A DNA stretch of 6,993 bases from Kiritimatiellia bacterium (GTDB lineage: Bacteria; Verrucomicrobiota; Kiritimatiellia; JAAZAB01): the NCBI GenBank assembly GCA_018400335.1, contig JAGYMT010000087.1, forward strand, positions 1-6,993, in the 5' to 3' direction. The notes below the pieces were generated by a model. The model had not been told where the DNA came from. It saw only the letters and a list, made by a program, of their open reading frames with translations, and searched no databases. The translations under genes were made by a program, and so were the position numbers. This document shows positions 6,981 to 6,993 of this stretch, one piece after another. Position 1 is the stretch's first letter. Every line of letters starts with the position of its first letter.

Positions 6981-6993
6981 TTGATTCTCTTTC

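Overview
The window holds one compact five-gene operon on the minus strand (about 6980 down to 358). A small gene of unknown function lies convergent to it on the plus strand at the left edge. By eye the GC content is in the mid-50s percent. The gene families point to a bacterium with anaerobic metabolism: a ferredoxin-domain ASKHA (DUF4445, RACE-like) protein of the kind that activates corrinoid enzymes, and an AF1104-type DUF89 protein. Both are common in anaerobes such as Desulfobacterota, Clostridia and PVC-group bacteria. There is no rRNA or other phylogenetic marker, so I do not assign a phylum.

In order of transcription the operon encodes: (1) a 2Fe-2S/ASKHA protein, 6980-5142, whose frame is open to the window edge; (2) a DUF89/ARMT1-like metal-dependent phosphatase, 5117-4242 (annotated here from the alternative start at 5108); (3) a short PSD-A-type phosphatidylserine decarboxylase, 4245-3565; (4) a CbbQ/NorQ-family AAA+ ATPase, 3556-2699; (5) a long CbbO/NorD-family von Willebrand factor A protein, 2724-358. 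The junctions are a 24-bp gap, a 4-bp ATGA overlap, an 8-bp gap and a 26-bp overlap. A single transcript with translational coupling is therefore very likely. The promoter would lie to the right of the window, and no convincing hairpin terminator is visible at the left end.

Genes 4 and 5 form a recognised functional pair: an AAA+ ring motor plus a MIDAS-bearing adaptor, known to remodel or activate metalloenzymes such as Rubisco and nitric oxide reductase. Gene 1 belongs to a family that uses ATP and an Fe-S cluster to return corrinoid enzymes to the Co(I) state. Two apparent enzyme-activation machines are thus in one operon, together with a membrane-lipid enzyme and a damage-control phosphatase, and no client enzyme is visible. 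That unexplained combination is the most interesting aspect of the window. The individual families are all known.

There is no mobile element, CRISPR array, RNA gene or convincing regulatory RNA. Apart from the first 83 bases no stretch lacks a gene, and several long plus-strand frames opposite the operon are shadows.
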